Notes under the pieces: model-generated | Databases searched by the model: none | What the model was told of the DNA's origin: nothing | Seen by the model: only the letters and a program-made list of their open reading frames with translations | Translations under genes and position numbers: made by a program | Assembly: GCF_034058155.1 (NCBI RefSeq) | Contig: NZ_CP139148.1 | Location: 3,534,001-3,598,000, forward strand | Source of the DNA: Flavobacterium sp. KACC 22761 | GTDB taxonomy: Bacteria; Bacteroidota; Bacteroidia; Flavobacteriales; Flavobacteriaceae | Direction: 5' to 3' | Length of the DNA stretch: 64,000 bases | Shown: positions 17,850-26,283 of the stretch, one piece after another | How positions within the stretch are numbered: position 1 is the first letter of the stretch | How the letters are laid out: each line of letters opens with the position of its first letter

Positions 17850-18239
17850 CTATACTTTGCTTTTTAATGCTTCTGCATCAATATCACTATGCGAAACATC
17901 GTAAATAGCTTTTCCATTTTTGATTAAAATCAATTGTGGAGATTCGTGATAAACTCCAAATCTGTTTGCAATTTCGTTTGAAACATCTCTGTGTGCTATT
18001 AAATCAAGGAAATAGGCATCCGCAACATTCTCAAGATCATATTCTCTTTCAAATTGTTTTAAAGCCATTCGGCTAATGCTGCATCTTGTACTATGTTTAA
18101 AAATGACAACTGGTTTTTCCTGTGAAATGGCTTCAATTTCCATTAACTGAAGAATATCGGTTAATTCTGTCCAGTTTACTTTACTTTTTGGGGCTTCTGA
18201 ATTCTCTGAACTTCCGAAGATTGAATTAAAAAAACTCAT
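17850..18239 (-). CDS. ytxJ: YtxJ-like bacillithiol-system protein
   Basis: A 129-residue thioredoxin-fold protein of the YtxJ (DUF2847) family, thought to act as a monothiol redox protein in organisms that make bacillithiol. The active-site region is IFKHSTRCSISRMALKQFE (about 46-64), a single cysteine with no CxxC partner, followed by the cis-Pro-type HESPQLILIKNGK. About 30 residues of low-complexity N terminus precede the fold. Possible -7 element on this strand: TAACTTTG (complement of 18348-18355), which would give a leader of about 100 bases. Confidence 0.85.
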   Translation of the reverse strand: MSFFNSIFGSSENSEAPKSKVNWTELTDILQLMEIEAISQEKPVVIFKHSTRCSISRMALKQFEREYDLENVADAYFLDLIAHRDVSNEIANRFGVYHESPQLILIKNGKAIYDVSHSDIDAEALKSKV

Positions 18240-18449
18240 ATTTGGCGCGTTTTGTGACTTTTTGACATTTAAAAATGATAAAAATCAGTTTTTTAATGCC
18301 GTTTTGTCTGTTTTTTTGTTATGGAATATAATTTGTCTATTCGAATACAAAGTTAAACCATTTGAATTAAAAATCTAACTCGATAAATCGTAACTTTAAT
18401 CTTATAAATTTCAAACAGTAAAATCAATCAAATCAAATTAAATAAAAAC

Positions 18450-21047
18450 ATGAACATTAATAAATTTACAATTAAATCACAAGAAGCCATTCAGTTGTCG
18501 CAGCAATTAGCACAGCGAAATGGTCAGCAACAAATTGAAAATGAACACATTTTCAAAGCCATTTTTGAAGTGGATGAAAACGTTGCGCCGTTTATTTTGA
18601 AAAAACTCAATGTAAACGTTCCGTTGTTTCTTCAAATTTTGGACAGTACAATTCAGAGTTTTCCAAAAGTTTCAGGAGGAGATGTAATGCTTTCCAGAGA
18701 TGCAAACAAAGCTTTAAATGAAGCGGAGATTATTGCACAAAAAATGAACGACGAATATGTTTCGATCGAGCATTTAATTTTAGCCATTTTTGACTCAAAA
18801 AGTAAAGTTTCTCAGATTTTAAAAGATCAGGGAGTTACTGGAAAAGGGCTGAAAGCTGCGATTGAAGAATTACGTAAAGGCGAAAGAGTAACATCAGCTT
18901 CTGCTGAAGAAACTTATAATTCGCTTAATAAATTCGCTAAAAACTTAAACGAATTAGCAAGAACAGGAAAACTTGATCCAGTTATTGGTCGCGACGAAGA
19001 AATTCGTCGTGTATTGCAGATTCTGACTCGTAGAACAAAAAATAATCCAATGTTAATTGGAGAACCTGGAGTCGGTAAAACAGCCATTGCAGAAGGTTTA
19101 GCGCACAGAATTGTGGATGGAGACGTTCCGGAAAACTTAAAAGATAAAATCGTTTTCTCTCTAGATATGGGAGCTTTGATTGCCGGAGCAAAATACAAAG
19201 GAGAATTTGAAGAGCGTTTAAAATCGGTTGTAAAAGAAGTTACAGCTGCAGACGGAGATATCGTTTTGTTTATTGACGAGATTCACACGCTTGTTGGTGC
19301 AGGTGGAGGAGAAGGCGCAATGGATGCTGCCAATATTCTGAAACCAGCTTTGGCTCGTGGAGAGTTGAGAGCAATTGGAGCAACAACTTTAGATGAATAT
19401 CAAAAATATTTTGAAAAAGATAAAGCGCTTGAAAGACGTTTCCAAAAAGTTCTAATCGATGAGCCAGATACAGAAAGTGCGATTTCGATTTTGCGTGGAA
19501 TCAAAGAGAAATATGAAACACATCATAAAGTTCAAATTAAAGACGAAGCGATTATCGCTGCGGTAGAACTTTCGCAAAGATATATTACGAATCGTTTCTT
19601 GCCAGATAAAGCGATTGACTTGATGGACGAAGCGGCTTCTAAACTGCGTATGGAAATCAATTCAAAACCAGAAGAATTAGATGTTTTGGATCGTAAAATC
19701 ATGCAGTTAGAAATTGAAATCGAAGCCATCAAACGTGAAAAAGAAGAAAGCAAGCTGAAAATTTTAGGAATGGAATTGGCCAACCTGAAAGAAGAACGCA
19801 ACGAAATCTATGCAAAATGGAAACAGGAAAAAGATATCGTTGACGGAATTCAGGCTGTAAAACACGAAATTGAAGACTTTAAATACGAAGCAGAACGTGC
19901 AGAACGTGACGGCGATTACGGAAAAGTAGCCGAAATTCGTTACGGAAAAATAAAAGAAGCGCAGGAACGCCAAGAATCTTTGCAGAAACAATTGTTAGAA
20001 TTCCAATCTGGAAATTCTTTAATCAAAGAAGAAGTAACCAGAGAAGATATTGCAGAAGTTGTAGCAAAATGGACAGGAATTCCAGTTACAAAAATGCTTC
20101 AAACAGAAAGAGAAAAATTATTGCATCTCGAAGACGAATTGCACAAACGTGTAGTGGGTCAGGAAGAAGCGATAGAAGCTGTAAGTGACGCAGTTCGTAG
20201 AAGCCGTGCTGGTTTACAAGATATGAAAAAACCTGTTGGATCATTCTTATTCTTGGGAACAACCGGAGTGGGTAAAACAGAGTTGGCGAAAGCCCTAGCA
20301 GAATATCTTTTTGATGATGAAAATGCCATGACTCGTATCGATATGAGTGAATACCAAGAACGCCACAGCGTGAGCCGCTTAGTTGGTGCGCCTCCAGGAT
20401 ATGTTGGTTATGATGAAGGAGGTCAGTTGACAGAAGCCGTTCGTAGAAAACCTTATTCTGTTGTGCTGTTGGATGAGATCGAAAAAGCGCATCCAGATAC
20501 CTTCAATATTTTATTGCAGGTTCTCGACGAAGGACGTTTGACAGACAACAAAGGACGTTTGGCTGATTTCAGAAATACGATTATTATTATGACCTCAAAT
20601 ATGGGAAGTAATATTATTCAGGAAAAATTTGAAAACCTCAAAGGAAGCGTTGAAGCAGCAACAGAAGCGGCTAAAAACGAAGTTTTAGGATTATTAAAAC
20701 AGACTGTTCGTCCTGAGTTTATCAATCGTATCGACGAAATCGTAATGTTTACACCGCTTACGGTAGAGAATATCTCAAGAATTGTAAGTCTGCAATTAAA
20801 AAGCGTTACAAAAATGTTGGCTTTGCAAGGCATTACTATGGATGCAACTCCAGAAGCGATCGCTTATCTAGCAGACAAAGGTTACGATCCACATTTTGGG
20901 GCAAGACCTGTAAAACGTGTAGTTCAGAGAGAAGTTTTAAATCAGTTGTCAAAAGAAATTTTGGCAGGAAATATTACAACAGACAGCATCATTTTATTAG
21001 ATGCTTTCGATGGCCAATTGGTTTTTAGAAACCAAACAGCTAAATAA
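18450..21047 (+). CDS. clpB: ClpB disaggregase
   Basis: Hexameric AAA+ chaperone that pulls proteins out of aggregates with DnaK. The 865-residue protein has the Clp N domain (1-145), first ATPase with Walker [10 protein letters not shown] (about 204-212), a long coiled-coil middle domain (about 400-530, rich in Glu/Lys), and the second ATPase with GTTGVGKTE (about 603-611) and the C-terminal [14 protein letters not shown]. The middle domain separates ClpB from ClpA and ClpC. It is monocistronic, with its own terminator. A TAACTTTA element at 18391 could be part of a promoter; no CIRCE element is seen. Confidence 0.96.
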   Translation: MNINKFTIKSQEAIQLSQQLAQRNGQQQIENEHIFKAIFEVDENVAPFILKKLNVNVPLFLQILDSTIQSFPKVSGGDVMLSRDANKALNEAEIIAQKMNDEYVSIEHLILAIFDSKSKVSQILKDQGVTGKGLKAAIEELRKGERVTSASAEETYNSLNKFAKNLNELARTGKLDPVIGRDEEIRRVLQILTRRTKNNPMLIGEPGVGKTAIAEGLAHRIVDGDVPENLKDKIVFSLDMGALIAGAKYKGEFEERLKSVVKEVTAADGDIVLFIDEIHTLVGAGGGEGAMDAANILKPALARGELRAIGATTLDEYQKYFEKDKALERRFQKVLIDEPDTESAISILRGIKEKYETHHKVQIKDEAIIAAVELSQRYITNRFLPDKAIDLMDEAASKLRMEINSKPEELDVLDRKIMQLEIEIEAIKREKEESKLKILGMELANLKEERNEIYAKWKQEKDIVDGIQAVKHEIEDFKYEAERAERDGDYGKVAEIRYGKIKEAQERQESLQKQLLEFQSGNSLIKEEVTREDIAEVVAKWTGIPVTKMLQTEREKLLHLEDELHKRVVGQEEAIEAVSDAVRRSRAGLQDMKKPVGSFLFLGTTGVGKTELAKALAEYLFDDENAMTRIDMSEYQERHSVSRLVGAPPGYVGYDEGGQLTEAVRRKPYSVVLLDEIEKAHPDTFNILLQVLDEGRLTDNKGRLADFRNTIIIMTSNMGSNIIQEKFENLKGSVEAATEAAKNEVLGLLKQTVRPEFINRIDEIVMFTPLTVENISRIVSLQLKSVTKMLALQGITMDATPEAIAYLADKGYDPHFGARPVKRVVQREVLNQLSKEILAGNITTDSIILLDAFDGQLVFRNQTAK

Positions 21048-21068
21048 TTTTTATATGTTACTCTTAAG

Positions 21069-21098
21069 AAAAGCATCAGCCGAAAGGTTGATGCTTTT
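21069..21098 (+). terminator. Terminator after clpB
   Basis: AAAAGCATCAGCC pairs with GGTTGATGCTTTT around a GAAA tetraloop and is followed by a T run. Confidence 0.85.
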
Positions 21099-21211
21099 TT
21101 TATCCGTTAATTCTGAAACTTTTTGCAAAATTCTTATAACAATAAATTTTGAAGAAATATTCAATTTTAATCTTTTAAAAATCAGTAAAATAGTAATTAA
21201 AATTAAAAGTT

Positions 21212-21331
21212 ATGAATAATATATTTAGAGGATTAATTGCCGGATATGGCGCAAAAAAGTTAGGCGGAGGTTGTTTCGGGACCATTTTAGTTTTTATAAT
21301 TATCTGGTTATTATTGGGACAGTGCAGTTAG
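21212..21331 (+). CDS. Small membrane protein, 39 residues
   Basis: Too short for routine calling but looks real. The ORF encodes a basic, glycine-rich N-terminal half (LIAGYGAKKLGGGCFGTI) and one hydrophobic segment (ILVFIIIWLLLG, about 25-36). An in-frame stop follows, and the DUF808 gene begins 75 bases later on the same strand, so they may share a transcript. Function unknown. I recall similar short GAKKLGGG proteins in flavobacteria but cannot confirm this here. Confidence 0.6.
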   Translation: MNNIFRGLIAGYGAKKLGGGCFGTILVFIIIWLLLGQCS

Positions 21332-21405
21332 AATTTAATCCAAATTTTACCTCAAAAATTAGGATAAAAAGTGTAGATTCGCATCACTAAAAAATTAATT
21401 AAAAA

Positions 21406-22290
21406 ATGGGTTCAGGTTTTTTCGCTTTATTAGATGATATCGCTGCAATTATGGATGATGTAGCAGTAATGAGTAAAGTTGCTGCAAAAAAAACAGCTGG
21501 AATTCTGGGCGATGATTTAGCTGTAAATGCCGAAAAAGCTTCAGGATTTGCATCATCTAGGGAGCTTCCAGTTTTATGGGCGATCAGTAAAGGTTCGTTA
21601 TTGAATAAAATTATCATTCTTCCAATAGCATTTTTATTAAGTGCATTTTTTCCAATTGCCATTATGGTAATTTTGGTTTTGGGAGGATTGTTTTTAGCAT
21701 ACGAAGGAGCCGAAAAAATCTATGAATTCTTTTTTCCTCACGCACACGAAGAATCAGAAGGAATAACTGACGAAGTTCTTACCGAAGAAGAAATTTTGGT
21801 AATCGAAAAAGACAAAGTAAAATCAGCAATTGTAACTGATTTTATTCTTTCTGTAGAAATCGTAATTATCGCTTTAGGAACAGTAATCGGGAAACCATTA
21901 TTGCAACAGATTATTACTGTATCCATCATTGCAATCATTGCCACTATAGGTGTTTACGGAATCGTAGCGCTAATTGTTCGTATGGACGAAGTTGGTTTTA
22001 AAATGATTCAGCACAGCAAAAAAGAAAAGAGCCTTTTAAAAAGCGTTGGAAACATTTTAGTTCAAGCACTTCCAAAAGTAATTAAAGCTTTGACCGTAAT
22101 TGGAACAATTGCTTTAATTATGGTTGCAGGCGGATTATTCGTTCATAACATCGAATTTTTCCACCATCTTTTGCCAAATTTCCCTTCAATCATTAAAGAG
22201 TTTGCAATCGGCTTAATTATTGGATTTATCGTTTTGGCAATTGTAAATCTCTTCAAAAAACTATTCAAAAAGAAAGAAGCAGCAGTTTAA
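21406..22290 (+). CDS. DUF808 (YedI-like) inner-membrane protein
   Basis: A 294-residue integral membrane protein of the DUF808 family, function unknown. The typical family start is clear: GSGFFALLDDIAAIMDDVAVMSKVAAKKTAGILGDD in outline (residues 2-37), followed by KASGF..SRELPVLWAISKGSL. Several membrane segments follow, including LLSAFFPIAIMVILVLGG (about 72-90) and two near the C terminus. A terminator lies 21 bases downstream. Confidence 0.9.
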   Translation: MGSGFFALLDDIAAIMDDVAVMSKVAAKKTAGILGDDLAVNAEKASGFASSRELPVLWAISKGSLLNKIIILPIAFLLSAFFPIAIMVILVLGGLFLAYEGAEKIYEFFFPHAHEESEGITDEVLTEEEILVIEKDKVKSAIVTDFILSVEIVIIALGTVIGKPLLQQIITVSIIAIIATIGVYGIVALIVRMDEVGFKMIQHSKKEKSLLKSVGNILVQALPKVIKALTVIGTIALIMVAGGLFVHNIEFFHHLLPNFPSIIKEFAIGLIIGFIVLAIVNLFKKLFKKKEAAV

Positions 22291-22311
22291 TTTCTGTTCT
22301 TAGATATTCAG

Positions 22312-22335
22312 AACACCAGTCGAGAGGCTGGTGTT
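22312..22335 (+). terminator. Terminator after the DUF808 gene
   Basis: Ten-bp stem AACACCAGTC with its partner GGCTGGTGTT (one G-T pair), GAGA loop, then a run of T. Confidence 0.85.
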
Positions 22336-22382
22336 TTTTTTTGTTTTAGGAGCAGATAAAATCGTTTTCAAAAGAACCTTTT

Positions 22383-22476
22383 GTCCCGCTATTCACTAAA
22401 TTCCCGATTAACAAAAACTACGGCTGAAAAAGCCTTGTTTTTCTAAATCGAGAGATACCGTTTCTATCGGGGCTAG
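22383..22476. repeat. REP-like interspersed repeat, second copy
   Basis: Starts TCCCGCTATTCAC and ends CTATCGGGGCTAGA, matching the ends of the element at 12460-12531. The middle differs: TACGGCTGAAAAAGCC and TTTTTCTAAATCGAGAGATA. The ends look conserved while the core varies. Confidence 0.65.
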
Positions 22477-22596
22477 ACGAGATAATTTAAATTTTCATAA
22501 GAAATATCCGCACTTTTAAAAAAAATATCAAAAAATAAGTTTCTGATTTATAGTAGATTGATTTTTTAAGCAAACTATTTAACATTTTGTCCAAGC

Positions 22597-22620
22597 AACC
22601 TTTGTAACTAGCTTGCATCT
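22597..22620 (+). promoter_or_regulatory. Possible ECF-sigma promoter
   Basis: AACCTTTG (from 22597) and GCATCT (22615-22620), with 16 bases between AAC and CATC, resemble an ECF -35 AAC and -10 CGTC-like pair. The position is 33 bases before the lipoprotein start. Inference from pattern only. Confidence 0.35.
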
Positions 22621-22652
22621 TCATAGTAATTAACAATTAATTATTATTTTAT

Positions 22653-23066
22653 ATGAAAAGGTTTAGATTAAAATCTGTTTTAGTAGTATTATTTTTATCA
22701 ATTGCATTATTTTCATGCAGCAATGACGACGACAAAGCTGAAACATCAGTTAAAACAAAAACTGCATTTGTAACAAAAATTGAAGGTCCTGCAACTGGAA
22801 AAGTAAACGACGAATTAAGCTATGATGTTACTTACTTAGTAGATAACGCTTGTGGCGAATTTGATAAAATTTCAGAAACAACAATCGGCGAAGCAAAAGG
22901 ATTACAAGTTGTAGCAAAATATCCAGTAGATGGAGTTTGTACACAACAAGTGCCAGATCCTAAAAAGACAGTTTACAAATTCAAAGCAACTGCAAAAGGT
23001 ACAATCGAAATCAAATTCAAAAAATCAGAAACTGAATTCTTGACTCAGAAAGTTGTGATTGAATAA
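22653..23066 (+). CDS. Small lipoprotein of unknown function
   Basis: A 137-residue protein with a lipoprotein signal peptide: MKRFRLKSVLVVLFLSIALF then the lipobox cysteine in FSCSNDDDK (Cys22). The acidic run after the cysteine resembles the Bacteroidota surface-lipoprotein export signal. The mature part looks like one beta-sandwich domain (KIEGPATGKVNDELSYDVTY) with two cysteines (NACGEF, GVCTQQ) that may form a disulfide. Function not recognised. It may be expressed from the ECF-like promoter just upstream. Confidence 0.8.
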   Translation: MKRFRLKSVLVVLFLSIALFSCSNDDDKAETSVKTKTAFVTKIEGPATGKVNDELSYDVTYLVDNACGEFDKISETTIGEAKGLQVVAKYPVDGVCTQQVPDPKKTVYKFKATAKGTIEIKFKKSETEFLTQKVVIE

Positions 23067-23179
23067 ACCGCTTTCTTAGTTGATATTTTTTTAGGTTGAT
23101 AAGCCATTTTGCAGAGGTTTGATTTTAGGCTGATGTAAAATGGTTTTCTGTTATAATTAAAAATATGAACGAAAATTTC

Positions 23180-23187
23180 TATCTTTG
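23180..23187 (+). promoter_or_regulatory. -7 element TATCTTTG before the antitoxin gene
   Basis: Exact TAnnTTTG match 26 bases before the start codon of the antitoxin-like gene. The TTG partner is not obvious. Confidence 0.5.
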
Positions 23188-23213
23188 AAAGATCAAAAAA
23201 AAAAAATATAATT

Positions 23214-23459
23214 ATGGGAGCCTTAGAGTTGAGAGAAAGTGTGTTAGAATATATAAACACAGCTGATGAGCGTCTTTTAAAAGTTGTAAAAGCAGTAATT
23301 GAGAGTTATCAAGAGGAAGAAATAGTTGCATTTTCAATAGATGGAAAACCAGTTACCAGAAGTGAGTATAAAACTGAACTGGCTAACGTGAAATTAGAAA
23401 TTGAAAGAGGAGAATATATTTCACAAGAAGATTTAGAAAAAGAATCTGAGAATTGGTAA
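23214..23459 (+). CDS. Antitoxin-like protein, partner of a broken RelE/ParE toxin
   Basis: An 81-residue, mostly helical acidic protein (LELRESVLEYINTADERLLK...). The C-terminal segment (KLEIERGEYISQEDLEKESENW) resembles the toxin-wrapping tails of antitoxins in RelE/ParE-type modules. Its stop codon overlaps the start of the toxin frame by one base (TAATG), typical of toxin-antitoxin operons. The toxin is disrupted, so this antitoxin may be a relic or may neutralise related toxins elsewhere. Confidence 0.7.
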   Translation: MGALELRESVLEYINTADERLLKVVKAVIESYQEEEIVAFSIDGKPVTRSEYKTELANVKLEIERGEYISQEDLEKESENW

Positions 23460-23747
23460 TGGAAAAGCGATTGAAGGTAGTTTGGACTAATACAGCTAAA
23501 AATCAATTAAGGACAATTTTTAATTATTATAAAGAGAAATCTGTACAAGGCGCAAATAATATTAAAAACGAGATTTTGAATTCTACTAAAAATATACGTT
23601 AGTGAGCAATATCAAAAAGATGAAATTGAACCTGAATATAGAAGAATTATAGTTAAGGATTTTAAAATATTATATTTGGTGGAAGGTGAAGTAATTTATA
23701 TCTCCAAAATATTTTCAACCAAACGAAGTTTTGCACAACAAATATAA
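23459..23747 (+). pseudogene. RelE/ParE-family toxin, frameshifted
   Basis: The N-terminal frame (23459-23602) encodes 47 residues, KRLKVVWTNTAKNQLRTIFN..., typical of ParE-like toxins, and runs into TAG after ...STKNIR. The rest of the family continues in another frame from 23601 (SEQYQKDEIEPEYRRIIVKD... ending at 23747 with KRSFAQQI). Joined, they give about 96 residues, the normal length. The break is at ATACGTTAGTGAG; loss of two bases or gain of one would explain it. It is an inactive toxin, unless this is a sequencing error. Confidence 0.8.
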
Positions 23748-23801
23748 AAAGGGCTTTTAAGCTCTTTTGTTATGCCATATTGTTAAGTAAATTGAACTGA
23801 C

Positions 23802-23832
23802 TTTGCCATTCCTTTAAAAAGTGTTATTTTTG
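23802..23832 (+). promoter_or_regulatory. Promoter of the N-carbamoylputrescine amidase gene
   Basis: TTTG at 23802-23805 and TATTTTTG at 23825-23832, 19 bases apart, is a close match to the Bacteroidota consensus. Because the -7 element lies downstream of the GTG at 23821, translation must start later, at 23851. Confidence 0.7.
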
Positions 23833-23850
23833 CACTCTAAATTTTATGTC

Positions 23851-24741
23851 ATGCCGAAAAGAAAATATAAAATATCAGTAATTCAGTTAAACCTGAATGA
23901 TGTTGCTGAAAATAATCTTAAAAAATGTATCAGCTGGGTAAGAGACGCTGCAAGCCAAGGTGCTGAAGTTATCTTGCTTCCTGAATTATATAGTAGTCAT
24001 TATTTCTGCCAAAGCGAAGATGTAGATAATTTTGCATTAGCAGAACCATTATACAGTACTTCATTTATTGCTTTCAGCGAATTGGCTAAAGAATTAGGAG
24101 TAGTAATTATTGTTCCTTTCTTCGAAAAAAGAATGGCTGGAATCTACCACAACAGTGCTTATATTATCGATACAGATGGAACAGAAGCTGGTTTGTACCG
24201 TAAAATGCACATTCCAGACGATCCGCATTTCTATGAAAAATTCTATTTCACTCCAGGTGATCTAGGTTTTCAGGCTATTGAAACTAAAAAAGGGACTGTT
24301 GGAACATTAATCTGCTGGGATCAATGGTATCCAGAAGCGGCTAGAATTACAGCTTTAAAAGGAGCTGAGGTTTTATTCTATCCAACAGCAATTGGATGGC
24401 ATCCTAAAGAAAAAGAGCAATACGGTGAAAATCAATATGGAGCTTGGATGAATGTAATGAAAGGACATGCGGTAGCAAACGGTGTTTTCGTAGCAGCTGC
24501 GAACCGAATTGGTTTGGAAAAGTATATTGAAGGAACTGAAGGAATTCAATTCTGGGGAGCATCATTCATTGCTGGACCACAAGGAGAAATTTTAGCTCAA
24601 GCTTCACATGATAAGGAGGAAATCTTAATTGCTGAAGTTGATTTAGATCTTCAAGAAAATGTTCGCCAAAATTGGCCATTCTTCAGAGATAGAAGAATTG
24701 ATGCTTTTGGAGATATTACAAAAAGAGCAATTGATAAATAA
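23851..24741 (+). CDS. aguB: N-carbamoylputrescine amidase
   Basis: Hydrolyses N-carbamoylputrescine to putrescine, CO2 and ammonia, following agmatine deiminase. The 296-residue nitrilase-superfamily protein has the Glu-Lys-Cys triad: Glu45 in LLPELY, Lys118 in YRKMHIPDD and Cys155 in LICWDQWYPE. The PDDPHFYEKFYFTPGD stretch is typical of this amidase rather than other nitrilases. The agmatine deiminase gene at 27990 is 3 kb away on the same strand, separated by two opposing genes. The start is fixed by the promoter. Confidence 0.92.
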   Translation: MPKRKYKISVIQLNLNDVAENNLKKCISWVRDAASQGAEVILLPELYSSHYFCQSEDVDNFALAEPLYSTSFIAFSELAKELGVVIIVPFFEKRMAGIYHNSAYIIDTDGTEAGLYRKMHIPDDPHFYEKFYFTPGDLGFQAIETKKGTVGTLICWDQWYPEAARITALKGAEVLFYPTAIGWHPKEKEQYGENQYGAWMNVMKGHAVANGVFVAAANRIGLEKYIEGTEGIQFWGASFIAGPQGEILAQASHDKEEILIAEVDLDLQENVRQNWPFFRDRRIDAFGDITKRAIDK

Positions 24742-24761
24742 TTAGATTTGTTTTGATATAA

Positions 24762-24795
24762 AAAAGGCGGTTTCAAAATTTTGAAACCGCCTTTT
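24762..24795. terminator. Bidirectional terminator, perfect 17-bp stem
   Basis: AAAAGGCGGTTTCAAAA followed directly by its exact complement, flanked by A and T runs, between convergent genes. Confidence 0.85.
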
Positions 24796-24814
24796 CTGTT
24801 TTTATATAGGATTA

Positions 24815-26080
24815 TTATTTCACTTGGAAAGTAACTCTTCTCACGATTTGACGTGCCTCTTTAGAATTTTTATTCACCGAAGTATCTTCTCCGTTAGCAA
24901 TTACATTCAATCTTGAAGAATCGATTCCAGCGTTTACAGCAACTTTTTTCACTGCTTCAGCTCTTCTTCTTGACAATTCGGTGTTATAGCTAGAGCTTCC
25001 AATTTCATCGGCATAACCAATAATATCAGCAGATTTTCCTGGATTGTTTTTTAAGTATTTCACTAAGAAATCAACTCCTGACAATGAAGCGTTTGTAGGT
25101 TTAGCCGAATTAAAGTCGAAATAAACATTTACATAACCTCCATTGATTAATTCTTCAACAGTACTGTTTGTAAGGCTTCCACTTCCAGCGCCTTTCTTTT
25201 CGTAAGTTTTATCTAAGTAGCTTTCTAACTCATCTGGCACACCATTTTGATTGGTATCAATAGATTGGCCTTTTGTGTTAACAGCAACTCCTGTAATGGT
25301 GTTTGGCTCTAAATCGTACAAATCGGCAACACCATCTTTATCAGTGTCTAAAAGCCCAGTTTCAACTAAATCCACTCTTTTTTCCAATTCGCTGATTCTG
25401 TCTTCTTCACCAACCCAGTCGGCATGTTTTTCATTTTTACCTAAGTAAAACGTCAAACCAACAGAAGCATTTAATAAAACTCCGTCAAGAGAACCTGTTC
25501 TTGTATTTCCCATTCCGTCAAAGTTCCAGTTTTGTCTTCCGTTTACAATTCCGGTAAGGTCTCCAGTCAAAGCAACTCTGTTGCTAAGTTTTACCTGTCC
25601 GGTTAAACCTAAAATTCCGTGTCCCATATAGTCTTGACCTCCTGGACCAGTTTCAGTGCTTATTTGTGAAACTCCAAAACCTCCATGCGCCAAAACGCTA
25701 ATTGTATTTGTCCAAGTTTCAAAATTTAAGGCACGACCAACGTTTATAACTCCTTGAATACTGGCTCTTACATATCGGCTTTCAAAATCTGGTGTATCAT
25801 CTCGTTCTGTAAATTGGTCGTATCCAACATCTAATTTCACCCCAAACTTTGGGCTAAACATATATCTAACTCCTAAATCGGCGTGAAACGGATTTAAAGT
25901 TGCAGTAGAATAACCGGGAGTCATTGCTCGCATAGGTTTGTTTACTCCGCCATTTAATTCCAAAGACCATTTGTTGTATTCCTGACTAGTAGTGGGAGCA
26001 GTAGTAGTGGTTGCCATATCTTGTGCGCTTGCTGAAAACGCTAATATTAAAAAGGACAGAGAGCATAATTTCTTTTTCAT
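24815..26080 (-). CDS. OmpA-family outer membrane protein
   Basis: A 421-residue outer membrane protein anchoring to peptidoglycan. Order: signal peptide ending SASAQ (about 20), an N-terminal beta-barrel (about 35-225), acidic calcium-binding type 3 repeats (DTDKDGVADLYD and DTNQNGVPDELE, about 255-300), and the C-terminal OmpA domain (VYFDFNSAKP to the end, with ELSRRRAEAVK, about 310-421). Start 26080 is chosen at MKKKLCSL, three codons inside the longer frame. A -7-like TAATTTTG is the complement of 26121-26128. Confidence 0.92.
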   Translation of the reverse strand: MKKKLCSLSFLILAFSASAQDMATTTTAPTTSQEYNKWSLELNGGVNKPMRAMTPGYSTATLNPFHADLGVRYMFSPKFGVKLDVGYDQFTERDDTPDFESRYVRASIQGVINVGRALNFETWTNTISVLAHGGFGVSQISTETGPGGQDYMGHGILGLTGQVKLSNRVALTGDLTGIVNGRQNWNFDGMGNTRTGSLDGVLLNASVGLTFYLGKNEKHADWVGEEDRISELEKRVDLVETGLLDTDKDGVADLYDLEPNTITGVAVNTKGQSIDTNQNGVPDELESYLDKTYEKKGAGSGSLTNSTVEELINGGYVNVYFDFNSAKPTNASLSGVDFLVKYLKNNPGKSADIIGYADEIGSSSYNTELSRRRAEAVKKVAVNAGIDSSRLNVIANGEDTSVNKNSKEARQIVRRVTFQVK

Positions 26081-26233
26081 GATATTCAAATTTAGGTTGG
26101 TTTTTATTTTAAACTCATGACAAAATTATGCGGTGGGTTTTAGAATGTGTTCTATTTGCTGTTACATAATTCCCACGTTTTGGCTTTTTATTATATAAAA
26201 TCGTTAATAAAATCAAAATTAGAAACATATAAA

Positions 26234-26259
26234 AAGGACAAAATTTACATTTTGTCCTT
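26234..26259 (-). terminator. Terminator for the beta-propeller lipoprotein gene
   Basis: AAGGACAAAAT pairs with ATTTTGTCCTT around TTAC. Read on the minus strand it is followed by CCTTTTTATA, a T-rich tail. Confidence 0.75.
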
Positions 26260-26283
26260 CCTCTCTTTTTTGAAAAATAAGAT

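Larger units (their letters stand above)
22336..22652. other. Gene-free gap between the DUF808 gene and the lipoprotein gene
   Basis: The roughly 360 bases between the two genes hold the terminator, the REP-like copy at 22383-22476, and a possible ECF-type promoter at 22597-22620. I see no ORF with coding character. Confidence 0.6.

Noticed and set aside
21001..21219. 72-codon ORF over the end of clpB
   Set aside because: Crosses the clpB terminator hairpin and has no coding character.
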